Shown here: one piece after another, positions 8,614 to 17,187 of the stretch
How the letters are laid out: every line of letters begins with the position of its first letter
Numbering within the stretch: position 1 is the first letter of the stretch
Origin: Paralcaligenes sp. KSB-10
Lineage (GTDB): Bacteria; Pseudomonadota; Gammaproteobacteria; Burkholderiales; Burkholderiaceae_B
Direction: 5' to 3'
DNA length: 64,000 nt
NCBI RefSeq assembly: GCF_021266465.1
Contig: NZ_CP089848.1
Location: 1,550,001 to 1,614,000 of the forward strand
Translations under genes and position numbers: made by a program
Notes under the pieces: model-generated
What the model saw: the letters and a program-made list of their open reading frames with translations, nothing else
Databases searched by the model: none
Told to the model about the DNA's origin: nothing

Positions 8614-9351
8614 ATGAATACTGCAGCCCCTTCCGCCACTGCCCGCCTCAGCATCATCGATGTACCCAAGTCCTGCGACATGCTGGCAAACAAACTGCGC
8701 GAGCAGATCCTGGACGGCTCCATCGCAGACGGCGCCATGCTGCCGCCCGAGCGCGATCTTGTCGAACAAACCGGCCTTAGCCGCGGATCAGTGAGGGAAG
8801 GCTTGCGCATTCTTGAAGCCGAGGGGCTCATCAAAACCCGCTCAGGGCGCTACGGCGGCTCATCGGTTACCCGCCCATCCGGCGCGATGGTATCGAATCA
8901 GATCAATTTATTCGCCCGGGTCAGCGGTATTTCGCTGATCTCCATCGTTGAAGCGCGCGTAACGCTTGAACCCGCGCTGGCAAGGCTGGCAGCCCTGAAT
9001 CGCACAGACGACGACCTGAAACAACTGCGCGAAATTTCGCAACGCATCGTCGCGGCCTATGACGATGTTCCCACCTATCTCGACGAAAACGTCAACTGGC
9101 ATTGCGCCCTGGCGCAAGCCAGCCACAACGAACTGCTGCATACCTTTACCGTTTCCATCGCGCAACTTATCCGGGACGCCACCGCTATCAAAAACATGGC
9201 CCCCTTCGACGTCCGAACTGCGGTCATCAAGGCCCACGACCGGATTCTCGATGCCATCGTCGCCAAAGACCCGGATACGGCGGAACGCCGCATGCAGCGT
9301 CACGTGCGGGCCTATGCGCAGCATGTCCAGTTGTTGATGGAACCTGCTTAA
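8614..9351 (+). CDS. GntR-family (FadR/FCD) transcriptional regulator
   Basis: 245 residues: an N-terminal winged helix (LREQILDGSIADGAMLPPERDLVEQTGLSRGSVREGLRILEAEGLI, about residues 27-75) and a C-terminal FCD ligand domain with the expected metal-site positions (Glu/Asp and His in VNWHCALAQASHN and VIKAHDRILDAI). FCD regulators sense small organic acids or acyl-CoAs and usually repress adjacent catabolic genes. AAAGGCC precedes the ATG. Position and the repeated operator-like boxes make it the likely controller of the 1.6-8.5 kb catabolic block. Confidence 0.93.
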   Translation: MNTAAPSATARLSIIDVPKSCDMLANKLREQILDGSIADGAMLPPERDLVEQTGLSRGSVREGLRILEAEGLIKTRSGRYGGSSVTRPSGAMVSNQINLFARVSGISLISIVEARVTLEPALARLAALNRTDDDLKQLREISQRIVAAYDDVPTYLDENVNWHCALAQASHNELLHTFTVSIAQLIRDATAIKNMAPFDVRTAVIKAHDRILDAIVAKDPDTAERRMQRHVRAYAQHVQLLMEPA

Positions 9352-9374
9352 CGTTCCGACGCAGTTCTGCTTCG

Positions 9375-10409
9375 CTAGGTCACAAACTCGAACGGCCTGA
9401 TTTTGCGCAGCAGCATGATCGCGCCCAATGAGACACCGAACACGCACAGCGCCGTAAGCGGAATAGACCACCAGGACGAGATGCTGGCGTCATCCCAACC
9501 TTCCGCCATTGTCTCGATGCGATCCAGCACAAAAACGTGGATGCAATAGATGCCCAAAGTGCAGGCGGACACCTGCTTCAAAGATTCTGCGTACTCTCCC
9601 ACTTTTGTACCCAGCCCATACAGGATATTGAAGACGCATATCGAAGACGCCAACACAAGCGGCGACAGGTAATCGTAGAACAAGGGGTTCGGCGCGCCGG
9701 CTCTCTTCGAATAGGCATACGTGGCCAGCATGATGAGCACACTGAAGATCAGGAAAAGACAGACATTGATCCACCAGTACCGGGTCTTGTCGGTCTTTTG
9801 CTCATACGTCTCGCACACATAGGCGCCAAGAAACAGATAACCGGCCAGTCCAAAAAAAGAACCCAGTCTGTACGTCTTCAACACATCGATGTTGAGGTTC
9901 AGCGCGGTCTGCACCGTCGGCAAGGCCGATACCAAAGCCCACAGCGCCAGGTAGGTTCTTTTTTCGGCCCGTTGCGATGCGCTCCAGATATTGCGCAAAA
10001 AAGGCACAAACAGATAGATCCCCACGATTGCGTAGAGGTACCACAAATGGAAAGTCACAGGCCCGCTGGCCACTTTCCGTACCCAGTCGGTCCAACCCCC
10101 GTAATCCTTGCCCTGCCATGTGTTCCAGGCCATGTAGAACAGCGACCAGAAGATCAGGGGAGGCAATATGCGCACAAAGCGCTTTTTGAAAAATTCCCGC
10201 AAGGCTTCCCGCTTGCCCAACAGCAGCACGCCCGAGATCATCAGGAAAATCGGCACACAACTGCGGACCAGAGAATCGTAAAAATTGCTGGCCCACCATT
10301 GGCCGTCAAAACTAGAGAAGCCCATTGCCGCCACATGCAGCATTACCACCATGAAGCACGCGCCTACCCTCGCTGTATCCATCGCCGTACTGAAGTTGTT
10401 CTTTGCCAT
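9375..10409 (-). CDS. Membrane acyltransferase (acyltransferase family 3, OafA/WecH-like)
   Basis: 344 residues from ATG 10409; the upstream part of the open frame has no family character. Many hydrophobic segments (about ten) and the N-terminal DTARVGACFMVVMLHVAAMG with the histidine typical of acyltransferase-3 proteins, then SCVPIFLMISGVLLL and FKKRFVRILPPLIFWSLFYM. Such integral membrane enzymes O-acetylate polysaccharides or surface antigens. No glycan genes lie nearby, so the acceptor is unknown. The gene converges on the GntR gene and seems unrelated to the catabolic genes around it. Confidence 0.85.
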   Translation of the reverse strand: MAKNNFSTAMDTARVGACFMVVMLHVAAMGFSSFDGQWWASNFYDSLVRSCVPIFLMISGVLLLGKREALREFFKKRFVRILPPLIFWSLFYMAWNTWQGKDYGGWTDWVRKVASGPVTFHLWYLYAIVGIYLFVPFLRNIWSASQRAEKRTYLALWALVSALPTVQTALNLNIDVLKTYRLGSFFGLAGYLFLGAYVCETYEQKTDKTRYWWINVCLFLIFSVLIMLATYAYSKRAGAPNPLFYDYLSPLVLASSICVFNILYGLGTKVGEYAESLKQVSACTLGIYCIHVFVLDRIETMAEGWDDASISSWWSIPLTALCVFGVSLGAIMLLRKIRPFEFVT

Positions 10410-10646
10410 AAAAAGTATCCCGTGTCGAAAATGAAGACGGCTGTTGTCGTCGGGAAATACGTCTTCCCAGGGATAACACAGGCTGGGCGATGAGGTGCGA
10501 ATACTTATTTCGGGGTATTGCGGGAGGTAAACCCATTCTTTACCCAAAGCCAATCAACTGCTCGTAGGGATGATCAGCGAGGCTCGCAGCCAAACAGGCT
10601 GGCGACGGAATAAGACCGCGGCAGGCTCGCGCTCACGCAGATGCCG

Positions 10647-11411
10647 TCAAAACATCATCATGGTCGAAAGCTTGCTGGCCAGGTCTTTCATGACTTGGGC
10701 AATGGGGCCTTCCAATTTATCGCGGCTTATGACGGAACTGGCGCCACCACAATTTATGGCCACAACGCGCTTGCCGTTGGGAGACACAACCGGCACACCC
10801 AATGCGTTGACATCGGGGTGATACCAGCGCAGATTCAATACATAGCCGTGCTCCCGGTACATTCGTACCGATTCCTGTATATAGCGGCGGTTTTCTTCCC
10901 AGTCGCTTGGATAGGCGCGCGCAATCTCTTCCATCAAGCGCTCGCGTTCCTCCTCGCCGATGGCGGCCATGTAAGCGCAGCCAACCGCGGACCGTTCAAT
11001 GCGCAGCGCGGACCCCACATGGAAATTCAGCTTCAGGACGGTTGGGGCGGTTTCCCTGCCCATGATGATCATTTGCAAGCCATCGCGCGCGGCGATAGAT
11101 AAAGAGGAATGGAACCGATTGGCAATTTCGGCCATATGCGGCAACGCCACTTCGGTAACGCCCCGTTGCGACAGGCATACGCAGCCCAGCGCCAACACAC
11201 CGGGGCTTACTCGAAGACGTTCCGGATCGTTGCCGGGAACCAGATAACCGGCTTTTTGCAAGGTATAGCAAAGGCGCCAGACCGTCGATTGGGAAAGGCC
11301 GATCAGGCGTGCAATATCGGTTGTGCCCAGCTCCATGCGCTCCGCTGAAAAGCAGCGCAGCACGTCCAGGCCGCGCGCCAGTGCAGTAACGAAATGCCGG
11401 TCTTCTTTCAT
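10647..11411 (-). CDS. IclR-family transcriptional regulator
   Basis: 254 residues: N-terminal winged helix (ALARGLDVLRCFSAERMELGTTDIARLIGLSQSTVWRLCYTLQKAGYL, residues 10-57) and a C-terminal IclR effector domain (GDP-like turn, RDGLQMIIMGRE, SAVGCAYMAAIGEEERE). AAAGG stands before the ATG. It is divergent from the acyl-CoA synthetase gene and is the obvious candidate regulator of the long plus-strand array that starts there. The 236 bases between its stop and the acyltransferase start show no gene or recognisable element. Confidence 0.92.
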   Translation of the reverse strand: MKEDRHFVTALARGLDVLRCFSAERMELGTTDIARLIGLSQSTVWRLCYTLQKAGYLVPGNDPERLRVSPGVLALGCVCLSQRGVTEVALPHMAEIANRFHSSLSIAARDGLQMIIMGRETAPTVLKLNFHVGSALRIERSAVGCAYMAAIGEEERERLMEEIARAYPSDWEENRRYIQESVRMYREHGYVLNLRWYHPDVNALGVPVVSPNGKRVVAINCGGASSVISRDKLEGPIAQVMKDLASKLSTMMMF

Positions 11412-11461
11412 TTAAACCTTTCGCCGCAGGCATAAACAAATATTTCATGCGCGCGCAGCCA

Positions 11462-11518
11462 TTGACAGCCGCAGGGCCCGTCATTAAACTTACTCGTATT
11501 GCAGATTAGAAAACTGCA
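11462..11518 (+). promoter_or_regulatory. Candidate promoter and operator for the acyl-CoA catabolic array
   Basis: TTGACA (11462-11467) is followed after 17 bases by TAAACT (11485-11490), a plausible -35/-10 pair for the plus strand. Just downstream, TGCAG (11500-11504) and CTGCA (11514-11518) form a dyad with a nine-base spacer, placed where a bound regulator would cover the start site. The adjacent divergent IclR gene supplies a candidate protein. Both assignments rest on pattern only. Confidence 0.4.
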
Positions 11519-11540
11519 GTGCAAATTATAGGATAAAAAA

Positions 11541-13715
11541 TTGGATATGACAAGCCACCACGGCAGGCATGCTGTTCCTACTGAACAGTTTCCCGATCTA
11601 ACGCATTTTTTCAGCCCTCGCCGCGTGGCCATGGTGGGCGCCACGGAAGATCTCGGTAAATTCGGTGGCCGCTGCATGCGGCAGATGATCGATTTCGGAT
11701 ACACAGGCGCTCTCTATCCCGTCAACCCGAAACGCGAGCAGATATTCGGCCTGCCTTGCCATACATCGATCGCGTCGCTTCCCGACACTCCGGATCATGT
11801 CGGCATCGTCTTGCCGGCCCACGCGGTACCCGCCGCCCTGGAACAATGCGCGGAACGCGGCGTCCCCTTTGCAACCGTGTTTTCGTCGGGGTTCGGCGAA
11901 ACCGGCAACGACCAGGGCTTGGCCGACCAGCGGCGCATTCTGGATATTGCCCGGGCAGGCAACATCCGCCTGATGGGGCCAAACTGCAATGGCATGGTGA
12001 ATTTCGTCAATGGCTTCGCATTGACCTCCACCGCTACTATTCAAGGTCCACGGCGCCCCGCCGGCGATATCGGGGTAGTAAGCCAATCGGGCGGCGCGGG
12101 ACAAGTCAATATCATGTGGCGAGCCCAGCAGGCGGGCCTGGGCATAAGCTACCAAGTCAGTTGCGGCAATGCGGCCGACCTGGACCTGGTCGATTACGCC
12201 GCATTCATGCTGGAAAGCCAAGCCACCAAAGTGGTATTGATGCTCGCCGAGCGGCTGGCGGACGGCGATCGTCTGCGCGCCCTGGCCCGGCGCGCCGCCG
12301 AACTGGACAAGCCCATCATCATGGTCAAAGTCGGCCGTACCGAAGCGGGCAGCAAGGCGGCGGCATCCCATACCGGCGCGGTGACCGGCGCCGATGGCGT
12401 TTGCGACGCGGCATTGAGGCAAATGGGCATCGTGCGAGTCGACGATTGCAATGAGCTGTATGAAACCGCCATGCTGCTGCGCCAGGGGCGGCGGCCGGGT
12501 GGCCGCCGCGCGGCCGCCATGTCCATCTCCGGCGGCAATCTTGTAATGGTGGCCGACCTGGGCGCATCCCTTGGTATCGAATGGCCCTCGTATAGCGAAC
12601 AGACCTGCCTGAAACTCGCGGAATCCCTGCCGGGTTTCGGCTCCGCCAACAACCCCACGGACTTGACCGCCGCCGCAATCGGACAACGGGACGCCTATAA
12701 AAATGCGGCGCAGACGATTCTGCAAGACCCTGCTGTAGACATACTCATCCCGGTCCTGACCATAAACAGCGCGGCCGATGTCCGCGCCATAGCGGAGGTA
12801 TCCGCCGGCAGCGACAAACCCGTGGCCGTCTTGTGGACGGGCTGCGCCAGCAATGACGCCGCGCTTACGCCCGAAGTGCTGGTCGCCGAAGGTCTGGCTG
12901 TATATCGCGATGCCCTGCCCTGCTTGAAAGCCGTCCACCGCGCAATGCAATATGCTGAATTTCGCCGACGCCTTTCGAGCCCCGAAGCTGTACGGCCCAA
13001 GAATATCGACGCAGCCGCCGCCCGGCACCTGTTGGACGAGGCCGACGGCCCATTGAGCGAATACCGATCGAAAGCGCTGCTGCAGCATTACGGATTACCG
13101 GTGACGGCGGAGACTCTTGTCTTGTCGGCTGGGGACGCGGTCGCCGCCGCATCGCGAATCGACGGCCCGGTAGCATTGAAAATCCAGTCGCCCGATATTC
13201 CGCACAAGACCGAAGCAGGCGCCATGCGTCTGGATGTGACCGGCGAGCGCGCCGTTACGGCCGCCTACGACGCGGTGATCGCTGCGGCAAAGGCATACCG
13301 GCCCGATGCCCGCATCGAAGGCGTGCTGGTTCAAGAGATGATCGCCGATGCACAGGAAATCTTCGTTGGCATATCGCACGATGCCACTTTCGGCCCGGTG
13401 CTGACCCTCGGATTGGGAGGCATATACGTCGAAGTGCTGAAAGACGTGGTATTTCGCCTGGCCCCATTGACGCCCGACGAGGCGCGGCGCGCGCTGGGCG
13501 AACTGCGCGCCTTCAAGCTCCTGGAAGGAGTCCGCGGCAAGCCCGCAGCCGATGTGGATGCTCTGGTGGATTGCCTGGTGCGTGTCTCCTGGCTGGCGAT
13601 AGACCTGGGTGGGCGGATCGCCGAGCTCGACATCAATCCGCTCTGCGTACTGCCGAAAGGCCGCGGCGCGCGTGTAGTCGACGCATTGGTCATTCCCCAC
13701 AGAACTGCCGATTAA
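11541..13715 (+). CDS. NDP-forming acyl-CoA synthetase (acetyl-CoA synthetase ADP-forming type)
   Basis: 724 residues with the fused alpha-beta arrangement: CoA-binding Rossmann domain (FFSPRRVAMVGATEDLGKFGG), CoA-ligase domain with the phospho-histidine motif KAAASHTGAVTGADG, and a C-terminal ATP-grasp domain (SKALLQHYGLPV, VALKIQSPDIPHKTEAGAMRL, GVLVQEMI). It makes an acyl-CoA from acid, ATP and CoA, releasing ADP, so it may activate the substrate of the array. Either TTG 11541 (AGGAT upstream) or ATG 11547 could be the start; they differ by two codons. First gene of the array; the next begins 18 bases after its stop. Confidence 0.92.
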   Translation: MDMTSHHGRHAVPTEQFPDLTHFFSPRRVAMVGATEDLGKFGGRCMRQMIDFGYTGALYPVNPKREQIFGLPCHTSIASLPDTPDHVGIVLPAHAVPAALEQCAERGVPFATVFSSGFGETGNDQGLADQRRILDIARAGNIRLMGPNCNGMVNFVNGFALTSTATIQGPRRPAGDIGVVSQSGGAGQVNIMWRAQQAGLGISYQVSCGNAADLDLVDYAAFMLESQATKVVLMLAERLADGDRLRALARRAAELDKPIIMVKVGRTEAGSKAAASHTGAVTGADGVCDAALRQMGIVRVDDCNELYETAMLLRQGRRPGGRRAAAMSISGGNLVMVADLGASLGIEWPSYSEQTCLKLAESLPGFGSANNPTDLTAAAIGQRDAYKNAAQTILQDPAVDILIPVLTINSAADVRAIAEVSAGSDKPVAVLWTGCASNDAALTPEVLVAEGLAVYRDALPCLKAVHRAMQYAEFRRRLSSPEAVRPKNIDAAAARHLLDEADGPLSEYRSKALLQHYGLPVTAETLVLSAGDAVAAASRIDGPVALKIQSPDIPHKTEAGAMRLDVTGERAVTAAYDAVIAAAKAYRPDARIEGVLVQEMIADAQEIFVGISHDATFGPVLTLGLGGIYVEVLKDVVFRLAPLTPDEARRALGELRAFKLLEGVRGKPAADVDALVDCLVRVSWLAIDLGGRIAELDINPLCVLPKGRGARVVDALVIPHRTAD

Positions 13716-13733
13716 ATACGGAGAATCATCGTC

Positions 13734-14429
13734 ATGATAACTGCGGCAGCGGAAGAAAGCGTGCTCTGGCTTACGATCACGCGCCCCAGGGCGGCAAACG
13801 CACTCGATGCGGCAACCCACGATGCGCTGGTCGCCGAACTGCAACGCGCGTCCGCGGATGACGATGTGGCCGCGGTCGTGCTGCAGGCCGCGGGCGATCG
13901 GGTTTTTTGCGCGGGAGCCGATCTGAAAGAATTCTCCCAGATTGCCTCCGCCCAGGCTGCGCTCAAGCGCCGGGAACTGTTATTGCGCACTTTGACTGCC
14001 ATGCTGGACTTTCCCAAGCCGCTGCTGGCGGCCGTACAGGCACCGGCCATCGGGGCGGGTGCCATGCTGGCGCTGGCCTGCGACGAGATCCTGATGGCGA
14101 GCGACGCCTCGCTGTCGTTCCCCGAAATCACTTTGGGTCTGCCCTCGCCCATGGGGGTCGCCATGATTGCCCACCGCGCCCCTCGACAGATCGTACAGCG
14201 GCTGGTGCAGCTCGGGCAGCGTCTGAGCGCCCAAGACGCGCTGCTTGCCGGGCTGGCCGATCAAGTGGTAGTGCCGGCCGAGCTGAAAGCATATTGCACT
14301 GCGCGCGCCGGCGACTGCGCCGCCCGTGCCGGCCATGCATATGCGGTGAACAAGCGCTGGATGCACCGTGAACTCAAGCGGGACCTGGCCGATGCGGCCA
14401 ACGCCGCGACAGCCAACCAGCACCTATAG
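13734..14429 (+). CDS. Enoyl-CoA hydratase/isomerase family protein
   Basis: 231 residues, short for the crotonase family but with the core complete. Oxyanion-hole segments VFCAGADL (57-64) and AIGAGAM (105-111) are seen. Met111 replaces the first catalytic glutamate of enoyl-CoA hydratase; Glu131 in SFPEITLG is kept. That pattern suits a double-bond isomerase better than a hydratase. Second gene of the array, a GGAG ribosome site upstream, 41 bases before the acyl-CoA dehydrogenase gene. Confidence 0.88.
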   Translation: MITAAAEESVLWLTITRPRAANALDAATHDALVAELQRASADDDVAAVVLQAAGDRVFCAGADLKEFSQIASAQAALKRRELLLRTLTAMLDFPKPLLAAVQAPAIGAGAMLALACDEILMASDASLSFPEITLGLPSPMGVAMIAHRAPRQIVQRLVQLGQRLSAQDALLAGLADQVVVPAELKAYCTARAGDCAARAGHAYAVNKRWMHRELKRDLADAANAATANQHL

Positions 14430-14470
14430 TTTTCATTAGCCATCAAATCAAATGGAACGAGAGATAGACC

Positions 14471-15613
14471 ATGCAATTGGAAATCAGCCCGGATCTCGCG
14501 GAAATGCGCGCGGCCGTACGCCGCTTCACACAGGACGAACTGGAACCCATCGCACTGGAAATCGACCAGACAGGCGAAGTGCCCGAGCAAACCTTGCCTT
14601 TGCTGCGAGCCCAGGGCTACCTGGGCATGCGCATGCCGGCGGAGTTCGGCGGCGGCGACTTCGATCTCTCCACCTATTGCCTGGTATTGGAAGAATTCAG
14701 CCGGTCCCATCGCATGTTCACGTTAATGCTGGATGCCACCAGCGGCCTTAACCCCATCGCCATTGCCCGCTTCGGCAGCCGTGCGCAACAAGAAAAATAC
14801 CTAGCGGGATTATGCGCCGGCACCCTGCACGCCTCGTTTGCCTTGACCGAGCCTGGCGCGGGTTCCGACGCCCAGGCCATCAAAACCCGGGCGCAGCCAC
14901 GCGGCGATGGCTGGGTGTTAAATGGGCGCAAGCACTACATCAGCGGCGCCCACTTGGCCAACGTCGTGCTCGTCATGGCCGTCACCGATCCCGAAAAACG
15001 CGGGCGCGGCGGTATTACCGCATTCCTGGTGGATAGCAGCACGCCGGGCTTCAGTGTCACGAGGGTCGATACCACCATCGGCTCCGATCCCATCAAGCTG
15101 GCGGAGCTGTCCTTCGACGACTGCGAACTGCCGGCCGGCGCGGTGCTGGGGGAAGTCGGCCAAGGTTTCAAGGTGGCGATGGAGTCGCTGACCAGCGGCC
15201 GCATGGGTGTGGCGTGCTCGTGCCTGGGCGCGGCCGACCGTCTTCTGGAAATGTCCGCGGCCTACGCCAAGGAGCGCTCCACCTTCGGCAAGCCCTTGGC
15301 CGACAGGCAGGCAATCCAGTGGATGCTGGCCGACTCCGCGACCGAGCTGGCGATGGCGCGCGCCTTGACCTACGAAACCCTGCGCCGCATCCAGGCCGGC
15401 GAAGACGTCGGTTCCGCCGCCAGCATGTGCAAGCTGGCGGCTTCGGAAATGGTCGGCCAGGTCGCCGATCGGGCGGTACAGATTCACGGCGGCATGGGTC
15501 TGCTGCGCGGATTCCCGGTGGAGCGCTTCTACCGCGACGTGCGCCATTACCGCGTAGGCGAAGGCTCCTCCGAAATACAGCGCATGCTGATTGCCCGCGA
15601 GGTATTGCGATGA
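14471..15613 (+). CDS. Acyl-CoA dehydrogenase
   Basis: 380 residues, typical length. Visible are the N-terminal helical domain, FALTEPGAGSDAQAIKTRA and GRKHYISGA in the beta domain, RSTFGKPLADRQAIQWMLAD, the IHGGMGLLRGFPVERFYRD helix and a C-terminal GEGSSEIQRMLIAREVL, which keeps the glutamate that acts as base in most of the family. It introduces the alpha-beta double bond in an acyl-CoA using FAD and an electron-transfer flavoprotein. The TGA overlaps the ATG of the thiolase-like gene (ATGA), so translation is coupled. Confidence 0.94.
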   Translation: MQLEISPDLAEMRAAVRRFTQDELEPIALEIDQTGEVPEQTLPLLRAQGYLGMRMPAEFGGGDFDLSTYCLVLEEFSRSHRMFTLMLDATSGLNPIAIARFGSRAQQEKYLAGLCAGTLHASFALTEPGAGSDAQAIKTRAQPRGDGWVLNGRKHYISGAHLANVVLVMAVTDPEKRGRGGITAFLVDSSTPGFSVTRVDTTIGSDPIKLAELSFDDCELPAGAVLGEVGQGFKVAMESLTSGRMGVACSCLGAADRLLEMSAAYAKERSTFGKPLADRQAIQWMLADSATELAMARALTYETLRRIQAGEDVGSAASMCKLAASEMVGQVADRAVQIHGGMGLLRGFPVERFYRDVRHYRVGEGSSEIQRMLIAREVLR

Positions 15614-16782
15614 AAGCTCGCGCACCGCTGAATGCCGTCATTGCCGGCGTCGGCGAAAGCACAGTGGGCCGCGTGCCGCATCTGGACTCCCTCGGCTTGC
15701 AGCGCATGGCGGCGCTCGCGGCGCTGGAAGATGCGGGCCTGACGCTGGCCGATATAGACGGCCTGCTGACCACTCCCATCCGGGTGGAAAACTGGGCCAT
15801 GCCCTGCGGCGTGGTATCGGAAAGCCTGGGCCTCCATCCACGTTATCTGGCAACACTGGATGTTGCCGGCGCGTCCGGCGTGGCCATGGCTCACCACGCG
15901 GCCATGGCGGTGGCCACGGGCCAGTGTGAGACCGTGCTGTGCGTCGCCGGCCAAAACATGCTGTCGTTCAGTTCGCGCGGCGCCGCCGTGCAGAAGCTCG
16001 CCGACGCCGGATGGGCTCACCCGGAATTCGAAGCACCATACGGCCCGCTCATACCCACGCTCTATGCCTTGGTGGCACAGCGCCATATGCACGAGTACGG
16101 AACCACGCTGGAGCAGATGGCCGAGGTGGCCGTCACCCTGCGCGGCCACGCCGCGCTGAACCCCAACGCACACAAGAAAGACCTTCTTTCCATCGCCGAT
16201 GTCATGCAATCGCGCACCATTACGTCGCCGCTGCGCATGCTGGATTGCGCCCTCGTATCCGATGGCGCCGCCGCTTTCATAGTCACCACGCCCGAACGCG
16301 CGCGCGACCTGCGCCAGCCCGCCGCCAAGCTGCTCGGGCATGGCTATGGGCATTCACACACATATATAGGCGACTACAAGAACATCACGACAACCGGCGC
16401 AGTGCAATCCGGCAGGGATGCGTTCGACATGGCGGGGCTGACGCCATCCGATATCGATGTGGCCGAACTGTACGACTGCTTCACAATTACGGTCATCGTG
16501 GAACTCGAAGACCTGGGGTTCTGCGCCAAGGGCGAAGGTGGCCACTATGTCGAAAATGGCGGGATTGCGCTGGGCGGAAAACTGCCTGTCACCACGCATG
16601 GCGGTCTTCTATCCGCCGGCCATCCCGGTCTATCGGGAGGCATGTTTCATCTGCTGGAAGGTGTGCGCCAAGTACGCAACCAAGCTGGCGCGCGCCAAGT
16701 ACCCGGCGCCGAAGTGGCCCTGGTGCACGGCAACGGCGGGATCGTCGGGCTGCACAGCACTCTCATCATAGCCCAGGGGTAA
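15610..16782 (+). CDS. Thiolase-like protein lacking the nucleophilic Cys (candidate retro-aldolase)
   Basis: 390 residues of the SCP2/lipid-transfer thiolase branch, from ATG 15610 coupled to the preceding stop; the open frame extends upstream only as a shadow. At the acyl-binding loop where thiolases have CxSG, this protein reads VAGASG, so Gly87 replaces the nucleophilic cysteine. The C-terminal THGGLLSAGHPG loop with its histidine and the LYDCFT tyrosine region are kept. Ltp2 of actinobacterial steroid side-chain degradation likewise lacks the cysteine, pairs with a DUF35 protein and works as an aldolase. The DUF35 gene is next here, so a CoA-ester retro-aldolase is the best guess. Confidence 0.85.
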   Translation: MKARAPLNAVIAGVGESTVGRVPHLDSLGLQRMAALAALEDAGLTLADIDGLLTTPIRVENWAMPCGVVSESLGLHPRYLATLDVAGASGVAMAHHAAMAVATGQCETVLCVAGQNMLSFSSRGAAVQKLADAGWAHPEFEAPYGPLIPTLYALVAQRHMHEYGTTLEQMAEVAVTLRGHAALNPNAHKKDLLSIADVMQSRTITSPLRMLDCALVSDGAAAFIVTTPERARDLRQPAAKLLGHGYGHSHTYIGDYKNITTTGAVQSGRDAFDMAGLTPSDIDVAELYDCFTITVIVELEDLGFCAKGEGGHYVENGGIALGGKLPVTTHGGLLSAGHPGLSGGMFHLLEGVRQVRNQAGARQVPGAEVALVHGNGGIVGLHSTLIIAQG

Positions 16783-16785
16783 ATC

Positions 16786-17187
16786 ATGTCTGAATCTTCC
16801 CCCATGATGAAAAGCGCCCACTACTGGGAGCGGACCCGCAGCCTGGGATTCGCCTTGCCTCATTGCTCCGATTGCGGCCGGTTTCATTTTTACCCCCGTC
16901 CCGCCTGTCCTTTCTGCGGCAGCGACCAGGTGCTCCCCACCGTGGCCAGTGGCAGGGGCAGCGTCTACAGCTACTCCGTCGTGCATCGCGCCCCTGGCCC
17001 GGCTTTTGCCGGCGATGTTCCTTATGCAATAGCCATAGTCGCCACCGATGAAGGTCCTCATCTGTTGACCCGTGTTGCAGGCGTGGATCCCGCCCGGGTG
17101 CGAATTGGAATGCGCGTTCGCGTGCTCGACATGGCCACAGCGCCCGAACCGCTGTTCGAATCGGATGAAACCAAGGAGAATATATGA
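16786..17187 (+). CDS. Zn-ribbon/OB-fold DUF35 protein, partner of the thiolase-like protein
   Basis: 133 residues: a rubredoxin-like zinc ribbon with two CxxC pairs (CSDC and CPFC, about residues 27-45) followed by an OB fold (GRGSVYSYSVVHRAPGPAF, DVPYAIAIVATDEGPHLLTRV), the standard DUF35 architecture. Members form complexes with thiolase-fold enzymes, such as BbsA with BbsB in toluene degradation and the ChsH2 DUF35 domain with Ltp2. Only three bases separate it from the thiolase-like gene and its stop overlaps the next ATG, which supports an obligate complex. Confidence 0.9.
   Translation: MSESSPMMKSAHYWERTRSLGFALPHCSDCGRFHFYPRPACPFCGSDQVLPTVASGRGSVYSYSVVHRAPGPAFAGDVPYAIAIVATDEGPHLLTRVAGVDPARVRIGMRVRVLDMATAPEPLFESDETKENI

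Noticed and set aside
11598-13088. A 496-codon minus-strand open frame inside the acyl-CoA synthetase gene
   Set aside because: Antisense shadow; the plus-strand frame has complete family motifs and a promoter-like sequence, the minus frame has none.
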